NCBI GenBank assembly: GCA_001899145.1 | Contig: MKVF01000021.1 | Span: 372,001-436,000, forward strand | Reading direction: 5' to 3' | Length of the DNA stretch: 64,000 nt | Origin: Flavobacteriia bacterium 40-80 | Lineage (GTDB): Bacteria; Bacteroidota; Bacteroidia; Flavobacteriales_D; Crocinitomicaceae | Shown here: piece after piece, positions 8,166 to 17,708 of the stretch | Numbering within the stretch: position 1 is the first letter of the stretch | Layout of the letters: each line of letters begins with the position of its first letter | The notes under the pieces: generated by a model | Told to the model about the DNA's origin: nothing | What the model saw: only the letters and a program-made list of their open reading frames with translations | Databases searched by the model: none | Program-made: the position numbers and the translations under genes

Positions 8166-9014
8166 ATGGAAAACCATTTTAGTAAACTGATGTCCGAATT
8201 AGACAAAAAAATTCTCACAATCAACAGTTCAGAAGAAATCACATTGGAACAATCTGAAAAATTTAAACAAATCACACTGGAGTATTATCTCCGTTTACAA
8301 GATTTTACCTCTACTTATGAATTTCAGTCCGAACAGGAAGAAATTCAATACTTCAAGTACTACAAACCTCAAATTGTATCGGAACTCATCTTTTATTACA
8401 AAGTGTCAAAAATGCTCAAACGGATTCCTTTAAGCAGTAAAAAATCAAAAAAGAAATACATTAATCGGGAACTGAAAAAAATTGAGAGTTTCTATGATTC
8501 AAATATTGAATTAATCAATTATTACAGAAGTGAAAACACGCATTTTGATACTATTTACTTTCTACGGAAAAACATCTCAACGGATATCATTCCGGTTTCA
8601 CGACTGCTTGACACAGATAAAAATCATACAACCAACGGAAGTTACATCATTGCACGAATGTTAACCAACATCAAACTAAATCAATTTTTAGAAAAAGAGA
8701 TTGTAAAATTGAATGAAAGGAAAAAAATAGTCAAAAAATCAAAAACCCCGAACTCGGAAATTTATTGGACCGCTCCGAAAGTCGCATTAATAGAGATGCT
8801 CTATGCTCTTTTTTCAGAAGGTGCGATTAATAACGGAGAGATAGAAATTAAAAAAATGGTCAAAGAATTTGAGATTTTTTTCAATGTCAGATTAAATGAT
8901 CCTTATCGCAGTTTTGCAGAAATAAAACAACGTAAAAAAGCACCTGCACAATTTATTGATAGTCTGAAAAACAGATTGATAGAACTAATTCAAAAGCAGG
9001 ATGAAATACCATAA
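8166..9014 (+). CDS. rteC: RteC-family excision regulator
   Basis: A 282-residue protein resembling RteC, the regulator that switches on excision genes in CTnDOT-type elements. Family features are the N-terminal helical part with YFKYYKPQIVSELIFY, the middle IESFYDSNIELINYYRSENTHFD, and the C-terminal half with WTAPKVALIEMLYALFSEGAINNG and FNVRLNDPYRSFAEIKQRK. It lies just upstream of the HTH/replication genes and of the candidate operator at 9171-9196, as expected for an activator of that operon. A diverged homologue occurs in element 2 at 46354-47199. Confidence 0.85.
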   Translation: MENHFSKLMSELDKKILTINSSEEITLEQSEKFKQITLEYYLRLQDFTSTYEFQSEQEEIQYFKYYKPQIVSELIFYYKVSKMLKRIPLSSKKSKKKYINRELKKIESFYDSNIELINYYRSENTHFDTIYFLRKNISTDIIPVSRLLDTDKNHTTNGSYIIARMLTNIKLNQFLEKEIVKLNERKKIVKKSKTPNSEIYWTAPKVALIEMLYALFSEGAINNGEIEIKKMVKEFEIFFNVRLNDPYRSFAEIKQRKKAPAQFIDSLKNRLIELIQKQDEIP

Positions 9015-9170
9015 TAAACAGCCTATTTTTACCTCATTATCTATTTAGAATCAATGATGCTATCAGAGATGACAAAAAATGACCACACTCGGACATTTAA
9101 TACTAAATTTTATTATTTTAGAATATAACACATTAATTATTAAATGATTAAAATTTTATCAGATAGAAAA

Positions 9171-9196
9171 ACGACCCCATTTGGCTCAACTTGTGA
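9171..9196 (+). promoter_or_regulatory. Candidate RteC operator, element 1
   Basis: The segment contains GACCCC-ATTTGGCTC then CAACTTGTGA. It matches in register a 26-bp sequence that occurs twice, identically, in element 2 (34423, 47201), with the last ten bases the same in all three. It lies between rteC and the HTH gene. Binding is inferred from position only. Confidence 0.45.
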
Positions 9197-9251
9197 AATA
9201 AATTTCGCTAAACATCAGAGTTTTGCCACAGAAATAAATAAAAAAATAGAA

Positions 9252-9542
9252 ATGGCAACACAAATTATTACACTCGAAGATTTAGAGAATTTTCGCCTTA
9301 CATTGGTCGAAAATATCCGTGAATTGTTATCTGAAAATCAACCAGTCGGAGAAACACCAGAGGAAGAAAACATCTGGTTAAAATCACATCAGGTACAACG
9401 AATGCTTGGGATTTCTCCCGGAACATTGCAGAACCTGAGAATCAATGGTACACTTCCGTATTCCAAAATTGGAGGAGTGATTTTCTACGACAGAAGAGAG
9501 ATTCTGAAAGTCATGGAGATGAACAAACGTAATTCTTTGTAA
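9252..9542 (+). CDS. HTH (MerR/excisionase-type) DNA-binding protein
   Basis: A 96-residue protein. The start at 9252 (MATQIITLEDLENF) is chosen because the element 2 homologue begins at the same point and because an upstream start would run through the candidate operator. The C-terminal half, LKSHQVQRMLGISPGTLQNL with LPYSKIGGVIFYDRREI, is the compact winged helix of helix-turn-helix 17/excisionase proteins common in Bacteroidota elements. It may act as the directionality factor or as a regulator of the replication genes that begin 1 bp after its stop. Confidence 0.8.
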   Translation: MATQIITLEDLENFRLTLVENIRELLSENQPVGETPEEENIWLKSHQVQRMLGISPGTLQNLRINGTLPYSKIGGVIFYDRREILKVMEMNKRNSL

Positions 9543-9543
9543 G

Positions 9544-10254
9544 ATGAAAACGAATGAAACGCCTGTCAACTACATTCAGCACTTGACAGGCTTTTATGAA
9601 TTAATTGCCCAAGACAATCGATTGACAACAGCACATGTCAGTCTGTACATGGCATTATTCCAGTTTTGGAACATCAACCGTTTTCAAAATCCGATTTCAA
9701 TTAGCAGAAACGAAATGATGGAAATTTCAAAAATCGGTTCAACCAACACGTACACCAAATGCCTAAAGGAATTGGACGCCTATGGTTACATCCAGTATTT
9801 ACCTTCATTCAATCCATTGAAAGGAAGTACCGTCAACCTGTTCGATTTCAATAAAGGTACTGATAAAGGTTGTGAAAGGGCTGTGCGACCTTCTATAAAC
9901 AGTATAAACAATAATAAACATATAAACATTAAAACTATAGAGGGGGAAAATTCGCCGAGCGAATTTCCCTCTCCCCAAAAACAAAAAAAATTAAAGGAGC
10001 GATTTATCACACCTGATAGTAAAGAAATCAAAAACTACTTTCTTGAAAAGGAAAATACAATAATCGAAGCAGAGAAATTCTACAATTACTTTGAATCAAA
10101 CGGTTGGCTGGTCGGAGGGAAAACAAAAATGAAAGACTGGAAAGCAGCTGCACGAAACTGGATGCTCAACGCAAAGCGTTTCGAAAAACCAGAACCAACA
10201 GCTACATCAAATCTCCACGTCAACGAAAACAAACGTTACGACATCCCATTGTAA
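9544..10254 (+). CDS. Phage-type replication organiser (DnaD/O-like)
   Basis: A 236-residue protein. Residues ~1-100 form a predicted winged helix (ISISRNEMMEISKIGSTNTY), followed by a polar linker rich in Asn, Lys and Pro. The C-terminal ~60 residues contain NYFESNGWLVGGKTKMKDWK-AAARNW, a segment found at the end of phage replisome organisers and DnaD-like primosome proteins. It probably binds the element origin and loads the ATPase encoded 54 bp downstream. The element 2 homologue has the same ends but a different linker. Confidence 0.7.
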   Translation: MKTNETPVNYIQHLTGFYELIAQDNRLTTAHVSLYMALFQFWNINRFQNPISISRNEMMEISKIGSTNTYTKCLKELDAYGYIQYLPSFNPLKGSTVNLFDFNKGTDKGCERAVRPSINSINNNKHINIKTIEGENSPSEFPSPQKQKKLKERFITPDSKEIKNYFLEKENTIIEAEKFYNYFESNGWLVGGKTKMKDWKAAARNWMLNAKRFEKPEPTATSNLHVNENKRYDIPL

Positions 10255-10308
10255 AACTTTGCGACCTCTGCGTATTCTTTGTGGACTTTGCCGTTAAAAA
10301 ACAAGACT

Positions 10309-10932
10309 ATGGAACAAAAACATTTTGAAATCAAAGAAAACCAAATCATTTACGATTTTATGCTCACAATGAAATACCTTTCCGATTTCGGACAAAAACG
10401 ATTTGGGAGCGACTTTCGGATTTTGAGAGTAAACACAACCATACTCAAAAAACTCATGGCTTATGCCATTCGGGACGAAGAATATTGCAAAAAATATGAC
10501 ATCGATCCCGACAAAGGAATTTTACTGGTTGGAACTATCGGTTGCGGAAAAACATCATTGATGCAGTTGTTCAACATCCTCACGCACCAACACAGAAAAT
10601 ATACTGTAAAACCAACAAGAACCATTGCAGGAGAATTCTTACAAAACGGCTATGACACAATCCATAAATACGGAAACAGCGATACAATCTACTGTTTTGA
10701 CGATTTGGGAATAGAACAGAACATGAAACACTTCGGCAATGAATCAAATGTGATGGCTGAAATTCTTTTAAGCAGATACGACTTGTTACGTTCCAGAGGA
10801 ACTATAACCCACGCAACAACCAACCTTAACGCAAACGAATTGGAAAAGCTGTACGGCAACAGAGTTCGCTCACGGCTTCGTGAAATGTTTAACCTCATCA
10901 CGTTTCCAGACAATGCGGAGGATTTGAGGTGA
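10309..10932 (+). CDS. DnaC/IstB-like AAA+ ATPase
   Basis: A 207-residue ATPase. The ATG at 10309 (MEQKHFEIKEN) is chosen over one 30 bp upstream. Walker A is GILLVGTIGCGKTSLM, Walker B IYCFDDLG, sensor 1 ITHATTNLN, and an arginine-finger region is NRVRSRLREMFN. The family includes DnaC helicase loaders and the IS21 regulator IstB. With the preceding replication organiser and without a transposase, a helicase-loader role in element replication fits best. The element 2 copy (35630-36253) has the same motifs. Confidence 0.8.
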   Translation: MEQKHFEIKENQIIYDFMLTMKYLSDFGQKRFGSDFRILRVNTTILKKLMAYAIRDEEYCKKYDIDPDKGILLVGTIGCGKTSLMQLFNILTHQHRKYTVKPTRTIAGEFLQNGYDTIHKYGNSDTIYCFDDLGIEQNMKHFGNESNVMAEILLSRYDLLRSRGTITHATTNLNANELEKLYGNRVRSRLREMFNLITFPDNAEDLR

Positions 10933-10964
10933 CGTAGAGATTATTTTTTCACACAAAATTTTGA

Positions 10965-11159
10965 AAGTTTGGTACACCGTTTTTTGCAGATGTTTGTTTA
11001 AATATTGATTTATATGATAAAAACGGAGTTCGTTATATGCCAAGAGAGTGGTTTGTTGCTCCAATCCGTGTTATTGATGAAGTGATTCATTTGATTCAGA
11101 ATGGAAACATTTTGGACTATAAATATGATGCAAAACAGCAACAACTACTGTTAAAGTAG
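10965..11159 (+). pseudogene. C-terminal remnant of a GIY-YIG/T5orf172-like nuclease
   Basis: The frame reads KFGTPFFADVCLNIDLYDKN, then GVRYMPREWFVAPIRVIDEV and a tail ending QQQLLLK-stop. PREWFVAP followed by a helix and a YKYD ending is typical of the C-terminus of GIY-YIG nuclease family proteins from Bacteroidota. A stop lies just upstream in frame and no catalytic part is present, so this is a fragment. It marks the start of cargo slot 1. Confidence 0.5.
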
Positions 11160-11408
11160 CATTATAAAACATCATTTATATAAACAAAAAAGTCTATTTT
11201 GGCAAATGACACCTCCCAAGTAGACTTGCAATATCTTTTCGTCAACTTTTGTACTTCCATATATTTTAACTATTTTTATCTTAACTATTAATAAAGCAGT
11301 TGTATTTAATTGCTCTTCGGTCTATACTCTTAATTGTTTTTCACAGATCGTTTTTTCTACAAATCAGCAGGGAATTAATATTTTTCGCTAAAAACAGAAA
11401 TAAAAACC
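11160..11408. other. AT-rich intergenic stretch with one inverted repeat
   Basis: No gene is visible. AAGTCTA and TAGACTT form a 7-bp inverted repeat (about 11190-11226). The rest is AT-rich spacer between two decayed genes. Confidence 0.4.
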
Positions 11409-11801
11409 ATGCAAAATAATACTTCCGGTAGTGGATTAAGTAAATCTTTCGGGTTAAAAATGGCCATTATTATCGTCATTAGCGCCATTTTGGGTTCAGG
11501 AGTGTTTAAAAAGGCTGCTCCTATGGCCGAATTGCTTCACGCTCCCTGGCTGGTAGTACTGGCATGGCTTCTTGCAGGGATCATTGTTCTCTTCGGAATT
11601 TTGTCCATCGCAGAATTGAGTTCCTTGTTTCCATCTTCGGGAGGTCCTTTTCTCTGGCTGGAAAAAATATACGGAAAAGCTGTTTCTTTCTTCTACGGAT
11701 GGTCCTGATTCACAGTTATTCAGACTGCTGCAATCGCTTCCATAGCCTTTGTCTTTGCAGGTGCATTGGACACATTCATAATCATACTTATCTGGCTTTA
11801 A
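11409..11801 (+). pseudogene. Truncated APC-family amino acid permease with nonsense codon
   Basis: The reading frame gives a good APC permease N-terminus (GSGVFKKAAP in helix 1; FPSSGGPFLWLEKIYGKAVS; FYGWS). A TGA at 11706-11708 then interrupts it, probably at a former Cys codon. The same frame continues FTVIQTAAIASIAFVFAGAL and ends at a TAA at 11801. A full permease has about 430-480 residues, so most of the gene is gone. It is a relic. Confidence 0.75.
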
Positions 11802-11922
11802 CGATGTTTATCAACTGTACTCTTTGTCTTAATTATAAAAATTATTCTGTTCTTGGCTTAAGAATTGAAGATTTTATTTCCTTTTATAAAAAATTTCATT
11901 TTTATTCGTCAAAAATTATATC

Positions 11923-12474
11923 TTGGAGAAAATCAATAAACATATTTTTTCAAAGTATCCGTTCGACAATCACGGAGAAATCTGGGATAAACTTGTTCCT
12001 GTAAATTTTACTAAAAGGACAGTTTTTCCGAAGGACATTCTTTGTTTTCTCGAAAAAGGAACAATCCGAAAATTGATTATGAATACTGATAAGGAACTGC
12101 CTCAGGATATTTCAATTGATTTTTACTTTGAAGGAGATATTTTTACAGCAAAAGCAGATGGCGAATTGGAAAGCCGGTTCATTTATGAGCCAATCAGCAA
12201 TGGTGTTTTGTGGTATGTGGAAATGAGTGAAGTGCGTAAACTGTTCTTAGAATCAAAACTTTGCAGTACTACGCAAAAAGTATTTTTAGAAGAACGGCTC
12301 CGTGAAAAGGCAAACCGTGAAATTCAACTTCTTACGTCGTCGCCTAAAGAAATGTATTTATACCTGCTAAAAAATAAACCACTTTTTGTACAACAGGTTC
12401 CGCTTAAATATTTGTCATCATACATCGGAATTACGCCACAGGCATTGAGCCGAATCCGAAAACAAATTACTTAA
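11923..12474 (+). CDS. Crp/Fnr-like transcriptional regulator
   Basis: A 183-residue protein, read from a TTG at 11923 (no ATG in front of the conserved part). The N-terminal ~120 residues resemble a degenerate cyclic-nucleotide-binding beta-roll (SIDFYFEGDIFTA). The C-terminal segment QQVPLKYLSSYIGITPQALSR is the HTH of Bacteroidota Crp-family proteins that often sit next to DinB or flavin proteins. The ligand is unlikely to be cAMP. A DinB gene follows 55 bp later. Confidence 0.72.
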   Translation: MEKINKHIFSKYPFDNHGEIWDKLVPVNFTKRTVFPKDILCFLEKGTIRKLIMNTDKELPQDISIDFYFEGDIFTAKADGELESRFIYEPISNGVLWYVEMSEVRKLFLESKLCSTTQKVFLEERLREKANREIQLLTSSPKEMYLYLLKNKPLFVQQVPLKYLSSYIGITPQALSRIRKQIT

Positions 12475-12529
12475 CCGAAGTTCATTGTTTTGTTTTACGA
12501 TACTTCCGTACTTCGTAAAAAATACAGTT

Positions 12530-13069
12530 ATGACAAAACAGAAATTAATTCTGAGTTTTATTCAGAATCATCAGGAAACGATTGATTACATTAATGATTT
12601 AGATGAACAGCAATTTGTTTACCGTTACAACAATAAATGGGCAGCAGGACAACATTTGAAACACATTCTGCTTACAATTATTCCATTTCCGAAGGCACTT
12701 GCTTCAAAGGAATTAATTTTGAAAAAATTCGGAACAATAAATCGCTCAGTCTGGAATTATGAAACGGTTTTAGAAAATTATTTTAAGACAAGTTTGAAAG
12801 CTCCTGAACAATTTCTTCCCGATGATGAGGTTACACAGGTTCAAAAGAGTAAAATTATCTCTGATATAGAAACAGAACTTGAAAAAATAAAAGAGGCATT
12901 AGCAGGTTATTCTGAAGAAGAGTTTGACACTCTCACTTTGCCTCATCCCCTACTTGGACAACTAACCATCAGAGAAATGTTTTACCTGATGGCATACCAT
13001 CCGCTACATCACCAAAAACAAATTGAATCCGCAATTGCAGAATATAAAAAACATCTAAAAAGGAAGTAG
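12530..13069 (+). CDS. DinB-family protein
   Basis: A 179-residue four-helix-bundle protein. The start at 12530 (MTKQKLILSFIQ) is chosen over an ATG 45 bp upstream. The family's metal-binding histidines are suggested by AAGQHLKHIL near residue 43 and by YHPLHHQKQI near residue 160. DinB-like proteins in Bacteroidota are putative metal-dependent hydrolases or thiol transferases of mostly unknown substrate. It probably forms a unit with the upstream Crp/Fnr-like regulator. Confidence 0.78.
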   Translation: MTKQKLILSFIQNHQETIDYINDLDEQQFVYRYNNKWAAGQHLKHILLTIIPFPKALASKELILKKFGTINRSVWNYETVLENYFKTSLKAPEQFLPDDEVTQVQKSKIISDIETELEKIKEALAGYSEEEFDTLTLPHPLLGQLTIREMFYLMAYHPLHHQKQIESAIAEYKKHLKRK

Positions 13070-13307
13070 GTTGATTGGGTGATTTTGAGCAATAAAAAGC
13101 GGACCGTAATCAGCCCGTTTTTTCCGAACCATTTCCACCAATAGTAATAATTGTGATTACATCTCATTACCAAAATAAGGTAAAAAGAATTTCTGGAACA
13201 CCTTATTTATTTCTGGAACACAAAATTGCCTAACCCAATTCAACAGACACAGGTTTATCCAAAGATTTTAAATGTAGAATTAAATTCCGTAGTACATATT
13301 CCTGCAA

Positions 13308-13958
13308 TCAAATAATCCGTTTTTTCTTCGCCAGTTCTATTGCTTCAATTTTGGAATGCACCTGCAATTTTTGATAGATATTTTCGATGTGTCTGCGGAC
13401 GGTAGATGGAGAAATAAACAAATTTTCAGCAATAGCAGTATAAGGAAGTCCGGTCGAGAGTTGTTCCAACACCTCAACTTCCCGACTCGTCAGTTTTACG
13501 GTTTCTTCCGTTCTATCGGTTTCTTCCGACAAAGGCGAACGTAAAAGATTAAGGGTTCTCATTGCAATAGAGGGCGTCATCACCGCACCGCCTTCCAAAG
13601 TCTGTATAATAGCAGTATATAGTTCCTGTGCTGAAGTATCTTTCAATAAATAGCCGTCTGCACCCGATTGTATGGCTTTGAATATATTTTCGTCATCATC
13701 AAAAACGGTAAGCATAATGATTTTTATCTGCGGATATTTTTGTTTTAGTAAAGCAGTGGTTTCGATACCGTTTTGTTTGGGCATATCAATATCCATCAGG
13801 ATTAAGTCAGTTTGTCTTTTTATCTGAATTTTATCCATACACTCCAAACCGTCATTGGCAGAAAAGGAAATATCAATATCCTCAAAAAACGACAATTTTT
13901 CTTTTACGCTTTTAATCAGGAAATTATTGTCGTCTATGATGGCTATACTTTTTTTCAT
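13308..13958 (-). CDS. NarL/LuxR-type response regulator
   Basis: A 216-residue regulator. The receiver domain (~1-125) has the acidic pocket IIDDN, the phosphoacceptor in LILMDIDMPKQNG and the Lys in LLKDTS. The LuxR-type HTH (~150-212) reads LTSREVEVLEQLS and then ISPSTVRRHIENIYQKL. Its start overlaps the end of the histidine kinase gene by 4 bp (ATGA), so the two form an operon. The targets are unknown. The neighbouring secreted and membrane proteins, or the Na+/K+ operon, are candidates. Confidence 0.9.
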   Translation of the reverse strand: MKKSIAIIDDNNFLIKSVKEKLSFFEDIDISFSANDGLECMDKIQIKRQTDLILMDIDMPKQNGIETTALLKQKYPQIKIIMLTVFDDDENIFKAIQSGADGYLLKDTSAQELYTAIIQTLEGGAVMTPSIAMRTLNLLRSPLSEETDRTEETVKLTSREVEVLEQLSTGLPYTAIAENLFISPSTVRRHIENIYQKLQVHSKIEAIELAKKKRII

Positions 13959-15784
13959 CTGTTTTGTTTTTTGTTATTGACACTGAACGAAATGCTTGTT
14001 CCGCTTTCCACATACGAACTCAACGCTAATTCATTGCCCAATTCCAATGCTCGTTTTCGCATATTCAATAGTCCGTTACCTGGTTCTATTTCATTTTCTA
14101 CAAATCCTTTTCCGTTATCTTTTACAAGGAAATGAATCGTGCCATCTTCTTTGTTTATTACTATTTCTATTTGTTTGGCTTCTGCATATTTAAGAGCATT
14201 GTTGGTAGCTTCCTGAACGATGCGAAAAATATTTAAGCCCTGTAAACCTGTAAATTCGGTGTGTTCAGCAATATTTTTATCCATCACCAATGAAATATGA
14301 ATATTCGGATAGGATTGCTTTGCTTTTTCGATAAAGTTAGCAATGCGTGCCTGTAAATCTGTGATGGTAATGCCGGATTTGTTCATTGCCCAAATGGTAT
14401 CCCGAAGTTCCTGTATCGTTTCTTTGGCGAAAACTCCGACATTGTCGAGTTTGTTTATCAGTCGGTCGTTTTTATCCGAAACATAATATTTAATGGTGTC
14501 GATTGCCGAAACGATGAATGATAATTGTGCCCCGATATTATCGTGTAAATCCCGTGAGATAGACAGCCGTTGTTCCTGCAATTTATTTTGGCTTTCTATT
14601 TTTTCCAATGCTAATTTCAGTTCGTTGTCTTTTTTCTGCTGGATATTTTTAAGTATCTGTTGTTTGTACAGCAAAAATCCTATAAGTCCGATGATAACCG
14701 CCACCGCTACCAATCCGAAAATCCATTGATTACGGATTTTAAGGGCAAACTCTTTTTCAGTAATTTGTTTTTCCTTTTCAGCCGTTTCATATTTGGTACT
14801 GATTTCTTCTACATCTTTCAGCCTTTTGGTATTGTACAAGCTGTCATTGAGCACATTAAATGCTTTTAGGTTTTGATAAGCATTTTTATAATCGCCCAAA
14901 ATCTCGTAATTGTGCATGATGTTTTCATAATTATACTTCTGAATATCTGGGTAATTTATTTTTCGAGCTAAAGCATTGCTTTTTTCAAAATATTCATTGG
15001 ATTTTAGCGGTTGTTTTGTTTGGTTATAATATTCTCCTAATGCGGTATAATTCAACATCGTGGCAAAATCATCTTTCAATTTTTCACGAATAGCCAACGC
15101 TTCCATAAGATAGCTTTCCGATTTTTTGTAGTCTTTGATGAGCAATTGGTTATAACCTAAAAACTCCAAAGCATAGCCAATTCCCACGCTGTCGTTTCGT
15201 TGTCGCTGGATACGCAATGACTTTTCAAAGCGTTCGTTGGCGGTTTTGTAATCTGCTAAATCGTCCCGAAAAACCACACCGCTTTCGTTGTTGATACGGG
15301 CGATGCCTTCGAGATTATTTTCGGCTTCATATAATTTTAAGGCTTTATCGTAAAACTCTAATGACCTATTTGTCTGCTTTAATTTGCGGTACATTCGTGC
15401 CATATCATCATATAGCAAGCCTAATTTTTCGGTGTTTTTGGTCGGCTCTAATTCCTTCAGGGCTTTGTAATAATAAACGGATGCACTATCTACATTACCT
15501 TGCTTCATTAGTGAAAGTCCGATTAACCGTAAGAAATTACCTTTATTTACGTTGTCGTTTTTTTGATTGGCAAGATTGTAACCAAACCGAGCAAGTATTA
15601 GGGTTTCATCAGACTTTGTATTGTAAATCTCTTTGATATTCTTTTGAAGTATTTCAATCTTTCGGCTGTAATCGTTTTGCTTTTGTACGGATTGCACAAC
15701 GCTATCTGTCAATGGTGTTGTTTGTGCGAATGAGCTTACCGAAAACAGTCCGATAATTGTTAGTAAGATGTTTTGTATTTTCAT
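13955..15784 (-). CDS. TPR-containing sensor histidine kinase (HisKA_3)
   Basis: A 609-residue protein. It has a signal peptide (residues 1-20, ending SSFAQ), a periplasmic region of TPR repeats (~40-345), one membrane helix (WIFGLVAVAVIIGLIGFLLY, ~355-374) and a coiled coil. The dimerisation/phosphoacceptor segment is RLSISRDLHDNIGAQLSFIV (His in RDLHD), and the ATPase domain has NALKYAEA and VKDNGKGF. This architecture is common in Bacteroidota NarL-type pairs. It passes phosphate to the response regulator encoded immediately downstream. The signal is unknown; TPRs suggest protein or peptide sensing. Confidence 0.9.
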   Translation of the reverse strand: MKIQNILLTIIGLFSVSSFAQTTPLTDSVVQSVQKQNDYSRKIEILQKNIKEIYNTKSDETLILARFGYNLANQKNDNVNKGNFLRLIGLSLMKQGNVDSASVYYYKALKELEPTKNTEKLGLLYDDMARMYRKLKQTNRSLEFYDKALKLYEAENNLEGIARINNESGVVFRDDLADYKTANERFEKSLRIQRQRNDSVGIGYALEFLGYNQLLIKDYKKSESYLMEALAIREKLKDDFATMLNYTALGEYYNQTKQPLKSNEYFEKSNALARKINYPDIQKYNYENIMHNYEILGDYKNAYQNLKAFNVLNDSLYNTKRLKDVEEISTKYETAEKEKQITEKEFALKIRNQWIFGLVAVAVIIGLIGFLLYKQQILKNIQQKKDNELKLALEKIESQNKLQEQRLSISRDLHDNIGAQLSFIVSAIDTIKYYVSDKNDRLINKLDNVGVFAKETIQELRDTIWAMNKSGITITDLQARIANFIEKAKQSYPNIHISLVMDKNIAEHTEFTGLQGLNIFRIVQEATNNALKYAEAKQIEIVINKEDGTIHFLVKDNGKGFVENEIEPGNGLLNMRKRALELGNELALSSYVESGTSISFSVNNKKQNR

Positions 15785-16071
15785 TCGGGAAGCTTATTTT
15801 AATAATTTTCTTTGTTCTACATTCTGCTTATTTGTTGAAATTCGGTTATCAGATATAGCTTAAATAAAATGTCCTTGAGCATAACGTTCTCTCCCGTATT
15901 CCTTCAGTCAGTGAAATAGAATCTCTTGCTGTACGGTAATTTCTGTTTTCACTGTACTCACAAATGTGCAATATAAATCGGAGATTTTAGTACAAAAAAT
16001 AGTTTTTGGGTATCGAAGTTGCTTCTAAAGCAAGAAATATTCAAGTGATGACTATTTTCATTGTTATGATT

Positions 16072-16680
16072 TTAAAATTTGGTAACTGCCATTTTGAGTA
16101 ATAAAAAAGGTAATGCAACAAGCACTGAACCCCATAGGTTTTCGGGTGTAAATGTTTCGGGATAGTTTTGTACCACAAAGAAGAGTAAACATCCTCCCAC
16201 AATAATAGAGATGTGCAGTATAATCATATTGGTCGTAAAACCTCCAAAACTCACTTCCATTGGTTGATGTGTTTTGTGTAGAAAAATACGTTCTGCTATG
16301 ATAAATAGCAAGTTGACATTGAAAAACCAGTTTTGAAAAAATAGGGTTTTCATATTGACATAAATTTCTGCATCATGTTTATACGAAGCGATAAATCCAA
16401 AGAATACCACGATAAAAACAAAGTAAATGCCCATCATAAAAAAGGAAGAAAAAATACTGTCCCGTTTGTCACCCATAAATTTGGCATTGGGATTTTTCTT
16501 GTATAAAATTCTGTCTACAATAATCCGCAACAATTCATTCCACCAAAAAAAATAGATAAGGTAAAACACGGTGGTTTGTCCGTTGAGTATCGACAGCAAC
16601 GTCAATGCAGTAAAAATGAGAAAATCCCACTTTTGGTAATTCGCTCTTTGCTGTAGAAAAAAAGGATAAAGTTTGTTCAC
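16072..16680 (-). CDS. Multi-spanning membrane protein, unknown (DUF6498-like)
   Basis: A 202-residue membrane protein with about six hydrophobic helices. It resembles small Bacteroidota proteins grouped as DUF6498, but I hold that name loosely. The downstream tail ends KMAVTKF. It lies 24 bp after the secreted-protein gene on the same strand, so the two are probably co-transcribed. No catalytic motif is visible. Confidence 0.55.
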   Translation of the reverse strand: MNKLYPFFLQQRANYQKWDFLIFTALTLLSILNGQTTVFYLIYFFWWNELLRIIVDRILYKKNPNAKFMGDKRDSIFSSFFMMGIYFVFIVVFFGFIASYKHDAEIYVNMKTLFFQNWFFNVNLLFIIAERIFLHKTHQPMEVSFGGFTTNMIILHISIIVGGCLLFFVVQNYPETFTPENLWGSVLVALPFLLLKMAVTKF

Positions 16681-16704
16681 TTTTAGGAAATGTTATGTGT
16701 TAAT

Positions 16705-17607
16705 TTATCGGTATTCGATTTCACGTTTGGTCAATTGGTAATATTCCCATCTGGCAAATTTTATTCTGTAAGTTTTGCGTACTATCCAATTTCCTTTTTC
16801 GTCGTATTCATACTCGTAGCGTTCTGTATCTTTTCCATCTTTCACGATGCGTTCCAATTGCTGATAATCGTGTTCATCTCCAAAAACTTCTACTTTTCGA
16901 ACTTTATAATTGTATAAGGTTTTAGTGGTCATGCCTAAATTAACGGTATAATGGGCAATTTTTTTTCTGTCAGAATTGAAGATTAAGCTATCAGTTTGGT
17001 CAAGAAAATTATCGAGATACAGTTTTTTGACTGATTGGTAACTACCGTCATCTTTGCGATATTCCCAATATTTGGTTTGACTGTTAATCTTGTTTTGTGG
17101 AGTATAAACAGTTTCCTGTACAAAATAGTCATCGTTACCTTCGTACTTTATCTCAAAAACATCAGGCTCGGCTACATTCAGCAGGTAACGTTTTACGGTT
17201 ATCTTCTCCACATCAAATGAGCCGTTGGTATATTGCCATTCTTCTAATGGTTTTAAGGTATTGGAGTTTACAATTTTGACCGATTTCAAAGCGTTGCCAT
17301 TGGGGTTTGCGTAATTTATCTGTACATCAAAGTCGGCATAGCTGTTATTGTAATTGACAAACTGGTAATCGGTCAGCTGATAGGTATTGTTCCACGAAAG
17401 ATAGGTTTCATAAACGGGATACTCCTCGTTTTCGTCAATGGTCAGGTATTTCGTGGTTACGCTTATTACTTGCGAAAAATTCACCAAATCCACATCATTC
17501 TTAAACTCCCAACCGGCAGGATAGTACGGAATGTAGTCTTGGGCAAACGCACTATTGCTTAATGCCAAAACAGCTATTATTGAGGTATGTTTGAGGATTG
17601 TTTTCAT
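16705..17607 (-). CDS. Secreted protein of unknown function
   Basis: A 300-residue protein with a clear signal peptide (residues 1-22, ending SNSAFAQ). The mature part is rich in aromatic residues and beta strands, with repeated Tyr-rich segments such as EYEYDEKGNW that recall RHS/YD-like or beta-sheet lipoprotein-like folds. It has no lipobox and no T9SS domain, so it probably stays in the periplasm. I do not recognise the family. Confidence 0.6.
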   Translation of the reverse strand: MKTILKHTSIIAVLALSNSAFAQDYIPYYPAGWEFKNDVDLVNFSQVISVTTKYLTIDENEEYPVYETYLSWNNTYQLTDYQFVNYNNSYADFDVQINYANPNGNALKSVKIVNSNTLKPLEEWQYTNGSFDVEKITVKRYLLNVAEPDVFEIKYEGNDDYFVQETVYTPQNKINSQTKYWEYRKDDGSYQSVKKLYLDNFLDQTDSLIFNSDRKKIAHYTVNLGMTTKTLYNYKVRKVEVFGDEHDYQQLERIVKDGKDTERYEYEYDEKGNWIVRKTYRIKFARWEYYQLTKREIEYR

Positions 17608-17708
17608 TTTTAAATGGGATTAAGCGATAGCCCGACAAATAATGCCGGGACTATCAATTTTATTATGTTTGGTGTTTTCACTGTATTCAAAATTAGTTGT
17701 TATCGTTT

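Noticed and set aside
10255-10308. Possible small gene or RNA in CTTTGCGACCTCTGCG-type sequence before the ATPase
   Set aside because: This resembles a dispersed intergenic motif I have seen in Bacteroidota genomes; no structure or frame supports a gene.
10309-10932. IS21 (IstB) remnant
   Set aside because: There is no IstA transposase or IS ends, and the ATPase follows a replication organiser in both elements, so a helicase-loader role is preferred.
13070-13307. Regulatory RNA between the DinB and response-regulator genes
   Set aside because: Only AT-rich convergent intergenic DNA with a short direct repeat (TTTCTGGAACA) was seen.
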